Assembly (NCBI GenBank): GCA_963281155.1
Contig: CAUJLY010000003.1
Location: forward strand, 1,240,001 to 1,304,000
Length of the DNA: 64,000 nucleotides
Reading direction: 5' to 3'
Source: Rhabditophanes sp. KR3021
Taxonomy: Eukaryota > Nematoda > Chromadorea > Rhabditida > Alloionematidae
The position numbers and the translations under genes were made by a program. This document shows positions 1 through 10,669 of the stretch, piece after piece (position 1 is the stretch's first letter; the number at the start of each line of letters is the position of its first letter). A model generated the notes under the pieces. The model was not told where the DNA came from, searched no databases, and saw only the letters and a list, made by a program, of their open reading frames with translations.

Positions 1-344
1 TATTCAATTTTGTCGATAATTTACTTATTGTGTGGCTAATTAATAACTGTAATTTAAGCAATTAACTATTCAAATAACTTTTATTGTGCACTATTTGCCT
101 TAAATATTTTGAATAATTATCTTTGTCTTTTCTTTTATTTATTTGGATGTCGACAAAACATGCTTGTGGATATCCATTCCTCTTACTGGAAATGTATTTA
201 CTGGTTGTTACTATTATCCCATTGTTTTTAGTTAAAAACATCTTTAACTCTCTAATTTAGGTTGAAATGGAATAAAAGAGTGAAAAAGTGTTATTCGGTG
301 ATGAAAGTGGTTGGCTTCTATTTAATCCAATGAACCAAAAAGTA

Positions 345-416
345 CTCCCAGCCAGGGAATCGAACCCTGGTCTCGCACGTGACAGGCGCGGATACTCACC
401 ACTATACTAGCTGGGA
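345..416 (-). tRNA. tRNA-Asp (anticodon GTC)
   Basis: On the minus strand the sequence folds into a full cloverleaf of 72 nt. The 7-bp acceptor stem is TCCCAGC/GCTGGGA with discriminator G. The D arm carries the usual GTGG, the anticodon loop is CTGTCAC (GTC, Asp), and the T arm is AGGG-TTCGATT-CCCT. The anticodon stem has one G-U pair. A and B box promoter sequences are intact. A run of five T follows directly on the minus strand (337-341), as expected for a Pol III terminator. There is no intron. It closely resembles metazoan tRNA-Asp and is probably functional. Confidence 0.93.
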
Positions 417-1600
417 CTGTAGGTAATGCCTCCAGTTTGACCCAAAAATTAAAAAAAATTTACAAATTTAGTCACAATACAACAAAAACAACTTTAAACT
501 AGCTTATCTTAAACATTTATTATTACATCAATAATAATCAAGGAAGGCATAATATTCAACAATACACCATTATTTAAATGTGTCTATTGCAGAAGAGGCA
601 AATTATAAGATTGGACTATGCTACAAGTTTGACTTCAAATTGTATTTCATTAATTGACTAAGTTTAATGAGATGTGGAAACCCCTATACAAAATGAAGAA
701 TATATTTTATTTGCTTCAATTAAAAATAAAATGCTTGCATTCCATTAAAGCAAGTATCGAGGTAGTAGATAATTATGAGATTGAATGATTGAAGTCTCCT
801 GCTTAGCATGCACTCGAAATATTCGGTGGTGATGCCATTATTTTGAATGATATTGCTGCAGATCATCTGGAGTTACTTAATTTTACATAAGGATCAATCA
901 TATCAAAGAAACTAGTGATGATTCTAATGAAACATTCCATAAGCAACTCCCAATAAATTGTCCTTAGTTTTTTAATAATATCATGAAGTTTATTTAAAGT
1001 TGAATGACACAGTGGTATTTCTTTATTAATACAAATTATCGCATTAATTGACTAATTTTGATCTTGGAGATTATCAAACAGTGAGTTTGTTTTTTAATTC
1101 AACAACTGATTCAGATTTTATTGTACAAAATATTGCTGCGTGTGAGAACTTGACCAATCCCAAAGTCGACCTTGTTGGATCAGTATAAAGGTGGTGTCGA
1201 ACATGAATTTTAAATTTATTATTATTAATCAGAAAGGCTAACATTATAAAAAGAAAGAATTTACTAAATGGATATTCATCAAAACTCAAATGTAGTTAAT
1301 TTCAATATAATCATACAAGCCGTTTAAACAACATATGTAATTGGCCTAATTGCACAAAATTGGTAATACGAAACTACTTGCATTCTTGATCATAGAGGAT
1401 CAGAAATGATTTAGACCGCTCAAATAATGTAGAAATAAATATGTTTACAACAACAAAGAATCAATGGGAAAACACTTTGTTTGAATCTAATTAAACACAT
1501 TCAATTCATTTATTGAAGCTTAAAACCGTTTATATTCAGAGATTAGTGTCAAACGATTAAGCTATTCGGTAAATATAATCATGTTTGCATCAATGAATTC
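417..1600. other. Intergenic, nothing recognised
   Basis: AT-rich sequence with frequent stops in all frames. A short phrase similar to catTAATTGACTAA occurs near 650 and again near 1035, but I see no gene. Confidence 0.5.
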
Positions 1601-1676
1601 AGTTTTTTGAGATTTTTACTCTGAAACGGACTTACAAGTACGAGTCTCAAACAACATATGGATAAAGAAGGCTGGT

Positions 1677-1951
1677 TTGCTTACTTGTGTAGAAGCGTGT
1701 GTAAAAGTTGATACATGTACTGGACTCGATTGCCTCCTTAAAAATAATGGTCTGATTGAATGTGTCTTAAAATGTGTATTGGGAATGAATTGCCTAAACA
1801 AGCATGCCCTGCATCAAACCAAAAGAATGAGGAGTGTGAGAAACTTTGCGATGCACAATGCGTAAAGGCTCATTCTTGCAAAGGAAAGGATTGTTCTGCA
1901 CAAACTGCATGCCAAGCCCAATGTGACAAGAAATGTGACACCGCTAAATAA
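1677..1951 (+). pseudogene. Small Cys-rich repeat protein gene, frameshifted
   Basis: Two overlapping reading frames encode related cysteine-rich segments. The first (from about 1677) reads CVEACVKVDTCTGLDC. The second, in another frame and ending in a stop at 1949-1951, reads CEKLCDAQCVKAHSCKGKDC and then CQAQCDKKC. The spacing of the Cys residues is similar, so they look like two copies of one module joined by a frameshift around 1760-1800. No GT-AG intron of plausible length restores a single frame, and no signal peptide exon is evident upstream. This could be a decayed secreted peptide gene or a sequence error. Family not recognised. Confidence 0.4.
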
Positions 1952-1993
1952 ATTGAACGAAGATGAAATAAAAAACAATTTTTGATCAAAAAA

Positions 1994-2636
1994 TCAACCA
2001 ATTATGATATTTTGGACCCTACATACTATTGCAATATACCTATGTTTCACACGTGAAATAAATTCTGCATACCATACGACGTCGTTTTGTAGAGTGAACA
2101 CATGCCTGTACTTTTTGCCATCTAGCTCTTGGATGCATTTATAAAATGCCAAGTTTGTATTTTCCCCATAACTATTCATACCGAATTCTCCTGTTACTAA
2201 ATCACATTTGGAAAGCAATTCTTTAAAGCAAACATTCGAGATTGAAAGCCGGTGTCTGCTTTTTTGTCAATTGCAAATAATAATTCTGAGGAGCATATGA
2301 AATTAAAAAACTCCTTTCAATGCTAATGTAGTCCTAAAACATTTATTTTAACAAAATCATTTATAAATTTACTCTGTAAATATTTGGAATATAAGCTAAT
2401 GGAAAATCAGCTCCAGTCTTTGACAAAGGTTCTTTTGCATAAAAACCTCTACTTCTAATATCTTTGCATGGCAATTGTTCCAGGGATATTCTATTTACAG
2501 AATTCTCTTTAATATAACTCGCATCTCCATCAAACATCGCTGAGCAATTAATTCCTTCGACAATAGGATGCTTCCATAATGGAGGGATTTCGAGGCCAAC
2601 AATTTCTGTGGAGAAGCCTGAACTATTCAAATTCAT
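1994..2636 (-). pseudogene. Core-2/I-branching (GT14) glycosyltransferase relic
   Basis: Read on the minus strand from 2636, the frame contains NCSAMFDGDASYIK, then SLEQLPCKDIRSRGFYAKE and ADFPLAYIPNIYR, the order seen near the N-terminus of nematode GT14 (Core-2/I-branching beta-1,6-GlcNAc transferase-like) proteins. A 39-bp GT-AG intron (about 2361-2323) leads to DYISIERSFLISYAPQNYY. The frame then shifts to FAIDKKADTGFQSRMFALK, meets a stop, and shifts again to YRHVFTLQNDVVW, matching the family's typical TLQNHD region. At least two frameshifts and the missing catalytic C-terminal part show that it is not functional. Family assignment is by remembered motif pattern. Confidence 0.6.
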
Positions 2637-2878
2637 AATCTTCTCAATTTGTGTAACCTATTGAATGGAATACAGGTGTGTTTATTTTAAGAATCCGCAT
2701 TTTAGTTGCGCATGCCCAGCTTTTATAATCTACATACTTGTGAATGCTAATTTATTTAAAGATTCAGATGCACATACGCCTACATTATGGACTATTTAAG
2801 ATATCTTTTTAAATAACAATCATAGTTCGTTTGAACTCATTAAACGCCATCTTCTAATACCATCCAGCCAATTTCATC

Positions 2879-3362
2879 ATGATGGACTTAAACAGAACTT
2901 TTATTGAAGCAAAGCCAGATCAAGTAAGTTCAATTTATTTAAATACAATTTTATTTATTTTAGAATAAGGACAAAGATTCAAGTTGTACTAAGAATATTT
3001 CGGATAGAATTGTCAAAGACAGGACAGCTTTCGAAGAAGTTAGTATTTTAAATAGCAGTTTAACTGACACTGAAAATACTAAAGCAATGTCTTTTTGATA
3101 CAAAAGTTTTTTAAAGGAGTTAGGAAGTGGGTTTATGGATCAGCACAAAAAACAAGGAGTATATGAAGAATCGGGTGTTGCTGTTACAAAACGAATGGCC
3201 AAACATGATGAAATGCTCGGAGGAGTCATAGAAAACTTCAAAAATATTTCAATTCTTAATAAATTAGCCAAACTACCTAAACCTGGTATAAATATTTCTT
3301 TCTTTGAAACTAAGATTGATACTGAGGACGATTTAGACAAAACAATTCAAATGCAGTTTTAA
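2879..3362 (+). CDS. Small three-exon protein of unknown function
   Basis: Model: exons 2879-2923, 2964-3038 and 3117-3362, giving about 133 residues starting MMDLNRTFIEAKPDQ. Intron 1 (40 bp) has GTAAGT and TTTTAG ends. Intron 2 uses GTTAGT and TTAAAG; a second acceptor 3 bp downstream would remove one Glu. All phases are 0. The protein is hydrophilic, rich in Lys and Asp/Glu, and lacks a signal peptide or membrane segment; residues of exon 3 could form a helix. An AATAAA follows about 25 bp after the stop. The family is not recognised. If intron 2 were not spliced, translation would end at a TGA near 3098. Confidence 0.5.
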
Positions 3363-4499
3363 TTATCGTTTGTGCTTAATTGTAACAATAAAATAGTTCC
3401 CAGTTAAATCAATTTTGTCTTAATGTTTGTATGAGGTAGATATGTAGTTAAATAGGCATTTAAATGATATATTGAAACATTTTGTTGTCCTCTATTAGAT
3501 AGTTTGATTCTTTTAATACACAATAAATTCATGGGCGCCGTTAAATTCCGTTCTCTAACCCAGCCGTTCTAGGCATATGGATATATTTATATGGCAAGTT
3601 AGTTGCAGCTCATAAACTTACCTGAGTATTGGGTTTGGATTCTTCAATAACGATTCCACCCCGAGATGAGGCTTCACCATTGCACTTTAGGTTGAAGTTG
3701 ACCCTCGAGACAATTTCTAACGAGATTCGTCTATACTTCAATTTTTGCGTTTGGGAGTCTGCGTTCGCGCAACTTCCTAAAATAACTTCCAAATTTGTTG
3801 ATATTGGTAAAAACTATCTGCAGATATGAAATAATATCCATTAGTCGTAATTGTTTTCAATTAAAACAACACAATATATGCGGTTATGAAAGAATGATAG
3901 TGATCGTTTAGCGGAAAGTAGTATATTAGACGTAAAGATGGGAATAAACATGCACATCGACTGCATCAGCAAATGCTTAATATGTCAATAGATTGTCCTA
4001 CTTCCGAATATCCTAACTAGTAATGCAAAAGATCTAATTGCACTTACTAATACGGTTTAAAAAACCCAGTTTGAGGTTAGTATGCGTTCAGTATTCTATT
4101 TGACTACTGTTACCAAATTTTGGGACGAGTCTTGCAAAAGACTCTAATAAATGTTAGAATCAAGTAACTATTTAACTGCAATTAATGCCAAATTTAGATA
4201 TCTTAACGTAGGGAACGTTACTTTAAAACTTTTAAATTATTATTTGATGCTTCCTAAACGTTATTTAACACATAACAAGTACAAATTAGCGTGTATTTAT
4301 AAGGTGACACTTCTAATATGCATAACTAGATAACACGTCATTGCCGTTAACAGTCACGTTTATTAATTTAATTTTTTAACATATACGGCAAATCAGGAGA
4401 TTTGAATTTACTACTTTGCAAATTTTGGAACCTAAAAAGTAAATAAAGAGGATGTTGTTATGATTGAAGCGACAGGTGTCAATAAGTTTACACGTTAAA
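3363..4499. other. Intergenic, nothing recognised
   Basis: Only short open frames are present and none shows a family signature. The last 100 bp is the likely promoter of the BTB-BACK gene that starts at 4500. Confidence 0.5.
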
Positions 4500-6568
4500 A
4501 TGGTATGTTGTGTTTTGCTTAATGTTAGTATGTATATTTTTAGCCTGACAAATCTGAGTCTGTCTCAACAGCTTCTGCATCCTCAATTGATTACTTAGGT
4601 CTGACTTTGCCATCAGAGTTGCAAGAAACTACATCCAGTGCTAGCGGCAAACAAGAAATAGATGGTGAACGCTTTTCTCAAAAAGGAATATGCTACTCTT
4701 TCAACAAGACAGACCGAACCATTAATATCAAGTGTAATTATCAAAAGCAGTTTGCTGAAGATGTTATGAAAGCTGCCAAGAAAGAAAAGGATTGCTTGAG
4801 AATGACTATTTTCAGAAATGGAAACGTCATCGGCTCTATTCACCCTAAGATCCTTTGCAACGAGTGTTACTTTGTTAGAAAAGAACTCGAAGGAAGAAAA
4901 GTGCCATGTTCTATCTTAACGATGGATGCTCAGCCTGCTGCGACTTGTGACAAAGTCCTTGATTATCTTGTCTCCGGGGTTATAAAATTCAAATTTTCCG
5001 AAGTTCGAGAAATTTTTGAACTCTGCACCACTCTCCAATCCCCCAATCTTTCTGGCATCATTGAATTGAGTTTGATTGGTATCAGCATTGGAGATCGCCA
5101 ATGTTTACTGGAAACAATGAGTTTGTTTGGTGACCCACAGATATCAGTTTCTGTTTTCGCAAAAAACTCTATTCTGGATGTTGCTAATGCTTTTTTGTTC
5201 TCTCTCATCAAGAAACAAAATTTGGATATAATGAATATCTCTGGATTTGTCAACTTGATGTCTTTCGACAGATTGAATGTTGCCGATGAAATTGAAACCT
5301 TCAGATTGGTTCTTATGAAGTTTAAAGCCTCATCCAATGCTATGCCCTACGCTGATGCCTTGATCAATTGTGTTAGATTTACTGGAATGAGTAAGGACGA
5401 TGTTGAAAGAATTATCCGAATTGTCGAAGTTTACGCTGATCCATTCCTTAGTCTCGTTACCCACCGGTTTTTGCCATTTTACAGCGGCCCTTCCAAAATA
5501 AAAAGAAATTCCGTGTCTAACTCGAACGTCTTGCCTCCTAGACACAATCCAACTCCATCAGTAACTCGGGCTGTTGCAACATGGGAAAAAAGTACGTTTG
5601 GCAAGGTTTTAGATTTTCCTTCTCCCAAATCTAGCCGCAAATCAAAGCATGGTGATACTCCTCTACTCGATCAAAGACAAAAGGATCTTCAACTCCAACG
5701 CGACTCAGGAAGAAATGTCAATAAAGATGATGCAGTAAAAAACGAACGTGTCCAAAAGAAATCTGCGTCTAGTTCCAAATGTTTCAGATTCCAACAGGTC
5801 ACTCCTGCTTTTGTTAAAAAAGTCAGAAACAAGCACGGTAGAAAAATGTCCAAGCTTGCTAAGTCTGCCAGATCTAAGAATCTCGCAAAGAAGCGATTAT
5901 CCTCCAGATCATCAAGTGCTGCTTCCCGTAATCCTTACCGCAACATCAAGCAAATGAAAGACCGTTTTCTGACTGCTGCTTCTCTTTATGACATCAACCG
6001 TGGTCCAGATGTCTTTGATCCTTCTTACTCTGCCAAACCAAGAATCTCCTCCACCAACATCACTAAGCCTGTTCAATCTGTTCCTGGGGAACGTCACCTC
6101 ACTTACCAGCATCTTATTGACAATGCCGAAAATCGCCGTTTTTCTCCCGAGTCTATCCATGAAATCAACAACTACCCTTCTCTTGCTACCAGAGCTTCCT
6201 CTGCAAATAAAAGAAAGAGAAGAGGAAAGACCAAGCCAAGCATTGAAAACTGTGAAGCTGCTGGTGTCAAGAAAGGTTTTGGATACGCTATGCTCTACAA
6301 TCCTAAGCTTAAGAAGAACATGCCTTATCCAGCTGTCCAAACTGACAACACTGCCTCGACAGTCACTTTTGGATATGAGCCAAATCAATTCCCAGTCGAT
6401 TGTGGATTGAGCCGAATTCCTGCATATGGTGGCTCCTTCAACCCAGCTTTGTCTTCTCAAGATACTTCATATGATGTCTACACCAAGGTTGATACTCGCC
6501 CCAAGAAAACCAAAAAGGGGAAGAGATCCAAAAAGTCCCCGAAGAGCTTCAATCATAAGTCCTATTAA
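4500..6568 (+). CDS. Divergent BTB-BACK protein with long basic tail
   Basis: The first exon appears to be just the start codon (4500-4502). A 41-bp intron follows (4503-4543, GTATGT...TTTTTAG), then one exon at 4544-6568, giving about 675 residues. The region around residues 60-300 looks like the second half of a BTB fold followed by BACK: VLDYLVSGVIKFKF, then EIFELCTTLQSPNLSG, and later SFDRLNVADEIETFRLVL. Such proteins are usually CUL3 adaptors, but no kelch repeats follow. Instead residues after about 300 are low-complexity, rich in Ser, Arg and Lys (for example RPKKTKKGKRSKKSPK at the end), suggesting nuclear or nucleic-acid contact. The N-terminal BTB part is weak. BTB-BACK assignment is inference from pattern; cell role unknown. 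Confidence 0.7.
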
Positions 6569-6960
6569 GCTGAGAATTGAATACCTTTAGATTATTAAAT
6601 TAAAAATAAATCGGGGTAGTCACCAATTTCCTTACACTGTTTTAAATTATGTACGTTCTTTTATAAAACCTTGTTGCTACGATTTTGTTCAAAAATGTTT
6701 CTCCAAAAGAACTATTGTCGGTATTTTAGTGCCGATGGAGTTGTTTTATGATTAAGCCGTGTGAAATTTGTTTTAGCAGGAAACAATAGAATGGATTCCA
6801 TATTTATTGTTCGAATTCAATTCTAACGTTCTCAATTATTCTACCATATCAACATTTGATTACCGTAGAGTATAAGGATATCAGGATTTAATTTGTCCTA
6901 GATGGGCGTTGAATGAGCTAATTGTTGAAAGCTGTAACTATGAATGTGACGATGTCATTC

Positions 6961-7056
6961 CAAATGCCGTTTGAATGGCACATTATGATATCAAATGCCA
7001 TCAAAACTGAGATACCGTCAATTAAAAATGCCATATTGGATGCGCAAAGTGCCATT
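6961..7056. promoter_or_regulatory. Cluster of TGCCAT/ATGGCA motifs upstream of GATA gene
   Basis: Within 96 bp there are five related words: AAATGCC at 6962, GAATGGCA at 6973, AAATGCCA at 6993, AAATGCCA at 7026 and GTGCCATT at 7049, in both orientations. They sit directly upstream of the TATA box of the GATA-factor gene. Repetition in this position suggests a binding site cluster, but no factor is assigned. Confidence 0.35.
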
Positions 7057-7065
7057 CTTTTCGAT

Positions 7066-7073
7066 TATAAATA
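7066..7073 (+). promoter_or_regulatory. TATA box of GATA-factor gene
   Basis: TATAAATA lies 63 bp before the ATG at 7136, a normal position for a core promoter with a short 5' UTR. Confidence 0.5.
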
Positions 7074-7135
7074 GAATACAATATAAAATCAGATCATTAT
7101 TATTAATTCACTTAATTATTTACAACAACTAAACA

Positions 7136-8188
7136 ATGAACCAACAAAGTTTCCCAAGCTATTATCGAAACTCAAATGACGACGCAATCGAATTTTTTGT
7201 GCCATCAATGGAAACTGGCAATACTAACCACTACAATGGCCAAATTCATTACAACCTAAATAAGAGTGCAATGAATTATCATGTCCCATCAATGGAAACT
7301 TACAAGGATGTAATTCTAGACAACTCAATGGCTCGTTCTGTATCAACCATGCAAAACTTAGGAACTGGCTTGAATCCCCAAAGTTATTACAACTCAAATA
7401 ACAGCGCAATGAATTACCCCGTACTCTCAATGGAAAATTACAGTACTAACTACAACCAAGAAATCCTTATGAATCATCAAAAACAGCGCAATATTTTCGA
7501 TGGATTCTCCAGCAGCATGCATTCAAGTCTAACTGACGATTATACCCAAAATAACTGTTGTGGGACTAATCGAAACAACTACCTGGTTCAACAAAATCAA
7601 TTTGATGCAGATCAAACCAATTATGTTGAAAATACAAACTATTTATGTACGAATCAGAACAATCATGGTTCAGATCAAAACATTTATAGCGCAAATCAAA
7701 ACAGTTATAGCGCAAATCAAAACATCTATAGCGCAAATCATGAATTTATTGGTCTTGGGCATGAATTATTCGAGTTTGATCAAAATATGGAAACTTTTAG
7801 ACCTCAAATCAATGTTTCAGTCCAAAATTATATTAACAACAAATCTGAAGATGGTCAGCCACAACAAAATGTCCCACCTTCACAACGAATGATTCTAAAT
7901 AATGCTGAACAAATCGAAAGATACAATCAAACTCAAGTTGACCGTCAAGTTCTCGAAAACCCTTTAACACCTCCTGCTGAAATGCGTATCACAAGAAAAT
8001 GCTCTCGTTGTGGAACTACGGAAACAAAACAGTGGAGAAAATCTGGAAAAGAGTATCTGTGCAATTGTTGTAGTCAATATCAGAAAAGAACAGGTCGTCC
8101 AAGGCCTTTGAATCTTTCAAAAAAGGGATCTCTAACAAGGATTAGAAAGCCAGCTAGAATTCAAACCGTTGGCAGCAGAATTAATTGA
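7136..8188 (+). CDS. GATA-type zinc-finger transcription factor
   Basis: Single-exon gene of 350 residues. A single zinc finger near the C-terminus uses C289, C292, C309 and C312, with QWRK in the loop and the basic tail KRTGRPRPLNLSKK, the arrangement of GATA fingers. The loop between the Cys pairs is 16 residues, one shorter than the common 17, so DNA contacts may differ. The N-terminal 280 residues are rich in Asn, Gln, Tyr and Ser. They hold three copies of a unit resembling NSNNSAMNYPVLSMENY (about residues 13-100) and a run of QNIYSANQNSYSANQNIYS. In nematodes, small single-finger GATA factors of this kind often act in early endoderm (MED/END/ELT), but orthology cannot be settled here. 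Upstream lie a TATA box and a motif cluster. Confidence 0.8.
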   Translation: MNQQSFPSYYRNSNDDAIEFFVPSMETGNTNHYNGQIHYNLNKSAMNYHVPSMETYKDVILDNSMARSVSTMQNLGTGLNPQSYYNSNNSAMNYPVLSMENYSTNYNQEILMNHQKQRNIFDGFSSSMHSSLTDDYTQNNCCGTNRNNYLVQQNQFDADQTNYVENTNYLCTNQNNHGSDQNIYSANQNSYSANQNIYSANHEFIGLGHELFEFDQNMETFRPQINVSVQNYINNKSEDGQPQQNVPPSQRMILNNAEQIERYNQTQVDRQVLENPLTPPAEMRITRKCSRCGTTETKQWRKSGKEYLCNCCSQYQKRTGRPRPLNLSKKGSLTRIRKPARIQTVGSRIN

Positions 8189-8688
8189 AACTTCCTTTTA
8201 TAATTATTCCTTTTTTTGATTCTTTGTCGTAATTCATTTAAGTTTGTTCATATATAAATAATTTGCCCTCATATCAAGTAACTTTAATTCACTTTGAACT
8301 TGCAATAAAGAAGTAATCTTGTCTCCATCAATTTTAAATTTATCTCCGAAATGGACATATTCATAATAGATCTTAAAATCAGAAACTTCAAATTGCTAAT
8401 ATGGTAAATTTAAGTATTTATTGGCCTCCACAAACAACTTCCAAGACATAGTAGAAATTAATACTAACGCAATAACAGTAAACATTATCGATATTAAAAC
8501 TAATCATAACCATCTGAACATCGATCGTGTAAAAACATAAGTGAGTCTTCCCTCTTATACATCAAGCTTGGTCAAAATCCCCATTAATTATTCCAACAAC
8601 AATCCATATGAAATATCTCACTAAATATTTGTTATTAAGCAGGTGGAATGACGAATTTTATATAGGAACACTGAATTATTAATGCCGT
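8189..8688. other. Intergenic, nothing recognised
   Basis: No open frame of note. It separates the GATA gene from the minus-strand broken gene. Confidence 0.5.
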
Positions 8689-9250
8689 TTAATACGCTTT
8701 AATTTTATTAAAGAGGGTGTTTATTTTGTTACCCTCAAAGTCCGTTAAGTTAAAGAGCTTTTTTGATGTAATTTCAATGAAAGATTCCACAATTAAAGTG
8801 TCAGCATCAGGTTTGATAAAAAAGTTTATTGATGAAATAACAGAGTAAAATAAACAATTTTGGAGTTTAACATGGTGATGTTCATGAATGCTTTGTCCCA
8901 TTTTATTTGAACATCCAAAGCTTTAAATAATTCCCAATCAGCAATTATTTCCGCATATAATTTTTGAGTAACAGTATAATAACGATCTTGATTTTTTACT
9001 CTACCATCCGAATAATTTCTAATGGGACCTTCATAAATAGTGCAGTTGTTTTTAAAAATTACTTCTAAACCTTTTTTATCCAAAAAGTATGTTGTTGTCC
9101 TTTTTTAAAGAAATTGACAACAAAAAGTCTGATTCCAGCAGGAATCATCCAACTTTCTGTTATGGGCTGAACAAAGATTGCCTCAATCTTATTAAAGTCT
9201 ACAAAGAAATGTGAAGGCGAGCACATGAGATGTTTTGATAACAATTTCAA
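8689..9250 (-). pseudogene. Unknown gene with two frameshifts
   Basis: On the minus strand three overlapping frames follow one another. 9250-9065 contains HFFVDFNKIEAIFVQPI and GIRLFVVNFFKKGQ; 9083-8826 contains DKKGLEVIFKNNCTIYEG and QKLYAEIIADWELFKALDV; about 8850-8689 contains FFIKPDADTLIVESFIEI. Each looks like real coding sequence, and the breaks fall at an A-run near 9070 and near 8840. No GT-AG introns join them. It may be a pseudogene or carry homopolymer sequencing errors. There is no clear start. Family not recognised. Confidence 0.4.
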
Positions 9251-9360
9251 ATTGTTTGATAATTTCTGTAAAAGTTTATTCTACTTATTTTTAAATTTAC
9301 AAGTACATGTGGATTCAAAGTATTGTTTTGCAAAACAAAAAACTGTTCTACCCAAATTTG

Positions 9361-10252
9361 TTATTGAACTGATATAACTGCAGATTTTCTCATCCCTATG
9401 ACAATTAGAATTTTTTGGCGTAAAGTAAAATTGAAAATCAGAAAAATACATCCAGGAATTCCATGCACTAAAAATATATATAAATAATTGCATTATTGAC
9501 TTACTCACGATCCACAAAACGTGCGTTGCGACACAAAGCCAATCCGGCACCTCAATAAACTGTAAAATAGTATAAGTAAAAGCGGTGAATGCAGTAATGG
9601 AGCAAATTAAAACTGTTTGTACATACAGTCTGATTGTCGTTTTACTTAATTGGTTGGACCTAACATTTGAGATTGTTGACACTTTTGAAAGATATGCAGC
9701 AATGAAAAGAACTGCAAAAATGAATTGACACACGACTGTTCCGTAATTGGTAATTGAATTGTATAAAGTAAAAAAATCATATCTTTGGTCAACATCAAAT
9801 CCATAATATAAATCTAACATCCATACCTTAAGTATTGGTGAAAATACAGTTGGATTTATGAAAAACATCGAAAATAGTCCCCACAAGATACCAACAGATA
9901 TCCACAAATATGTCTTATTGCCATCAAATAAAGTTGCTGCCCATGAGAATGTTGCCATCTCAAGAATTCGATTTATAGCTAATAGAACAACCAAATAGCA
10001 AGTCGTTCCCCACAATCCTTCAATTATTGCTCCTAACCAAAAGATAAACTTAGGATACTTACAATAAATGGTTCCATTCAGGCAAAATAAACCAGAAAAT
10101 AAGCCAGCAATTATTAGAATAAGCAAATCCATTATGCTGGCAACAATTAATATTTTGTATGAAGGATATACTCGAGTATCTTTTGAAAACATTGCAAGGA
10201 GAAATGGAATATAAATTATTGTAAAGAAGAAGTATAGGAAAATGTATAACAT
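9361..10252 (-). CDS. Srt-family 7TM chemoreceptor (copy 1, N-terminus interrupted)
   Basis: Exons 10252-9505 and 9467-9361 (minus) joined by a 37-bp intron (GTAAGT...TTTTAG, phase 1) encode a seven-helix receptor. Typical Srt signatures are FSKDTRVYPSYKILIV, LNGTIYCKYP after helix 2, LLAINRILEMA after helix 3, the paired NKTYLWISVGILWGL, SKTTIRLYVQ before helix 6, and HGIPGCIFLIFN in helix 7 (from the short last exon). Srt proteins are nematode chemosensory GPCRs. Compared with its neighbour at 10670-11678, the extracellular N-terminus (MFFYQPNILWN...) is also present from 10372 but has an in-frame TGA at 10265-10267. Either it starts at Met 10252, lacking the leader, or it is a young pseudogene. 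Confidence 0.75.
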
Positions 10253-10372
10253 TCCAATGGACGTTCACTTAAATTGATCATTGTTTAAAAAAGTTTCATT
10301 GAACATTGAACAATTGTATTCAAAATCATTAAAGATTACATTCCATAATATGTTTGGTTGATAAAAAAACAT
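10253..10372 (-). other. Leader of Srt copy 1 cut off by TGA
   Basis: The minus frame from ATG at 10372 gives MFFYQPNILWN and CSMFNETFLNNDQFK, matching the N-terminus of the neighbouring receptor (MFYQPNVLFN, CTMFNETVLNSDEFK). A TGA at 10265-10267 then separates it from the first transmembrane segment in the same frame. Confidence 0.65.
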
Positions 10373-10669
10373 TAGTTAGGCTGGCAAAATAAAGAATGTT
10401 ATGATAATAAATAGTTATTTTTTTGTTTAATGAGTTTATTTTTCTCGTGCTTTATGAATAATAATTGTATCTTATGCCTAATGAGTAACAACAATTTCCA
10501 ATAGAAATAGGATATATTCCTAATGACGTTAATGAAACTTTCAAATATAATAAAAACCTATTGAACTTTATTTGTTAGCCTCGTACTTTAAGTTTTCTTT
10601 CTCTGAAATCAAGATTTTAGTGCATGTAAATATGTTTCAGAATAAAAACTGATACAAAGGAACTAACTG

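Noticed and set aside
5912..6460. Long minus-strand frame of 182 codons opposite the BTB-BACK gene
   Set aside because: It is a codon-bias shadow of the plus-strand gene and lacks any domain.
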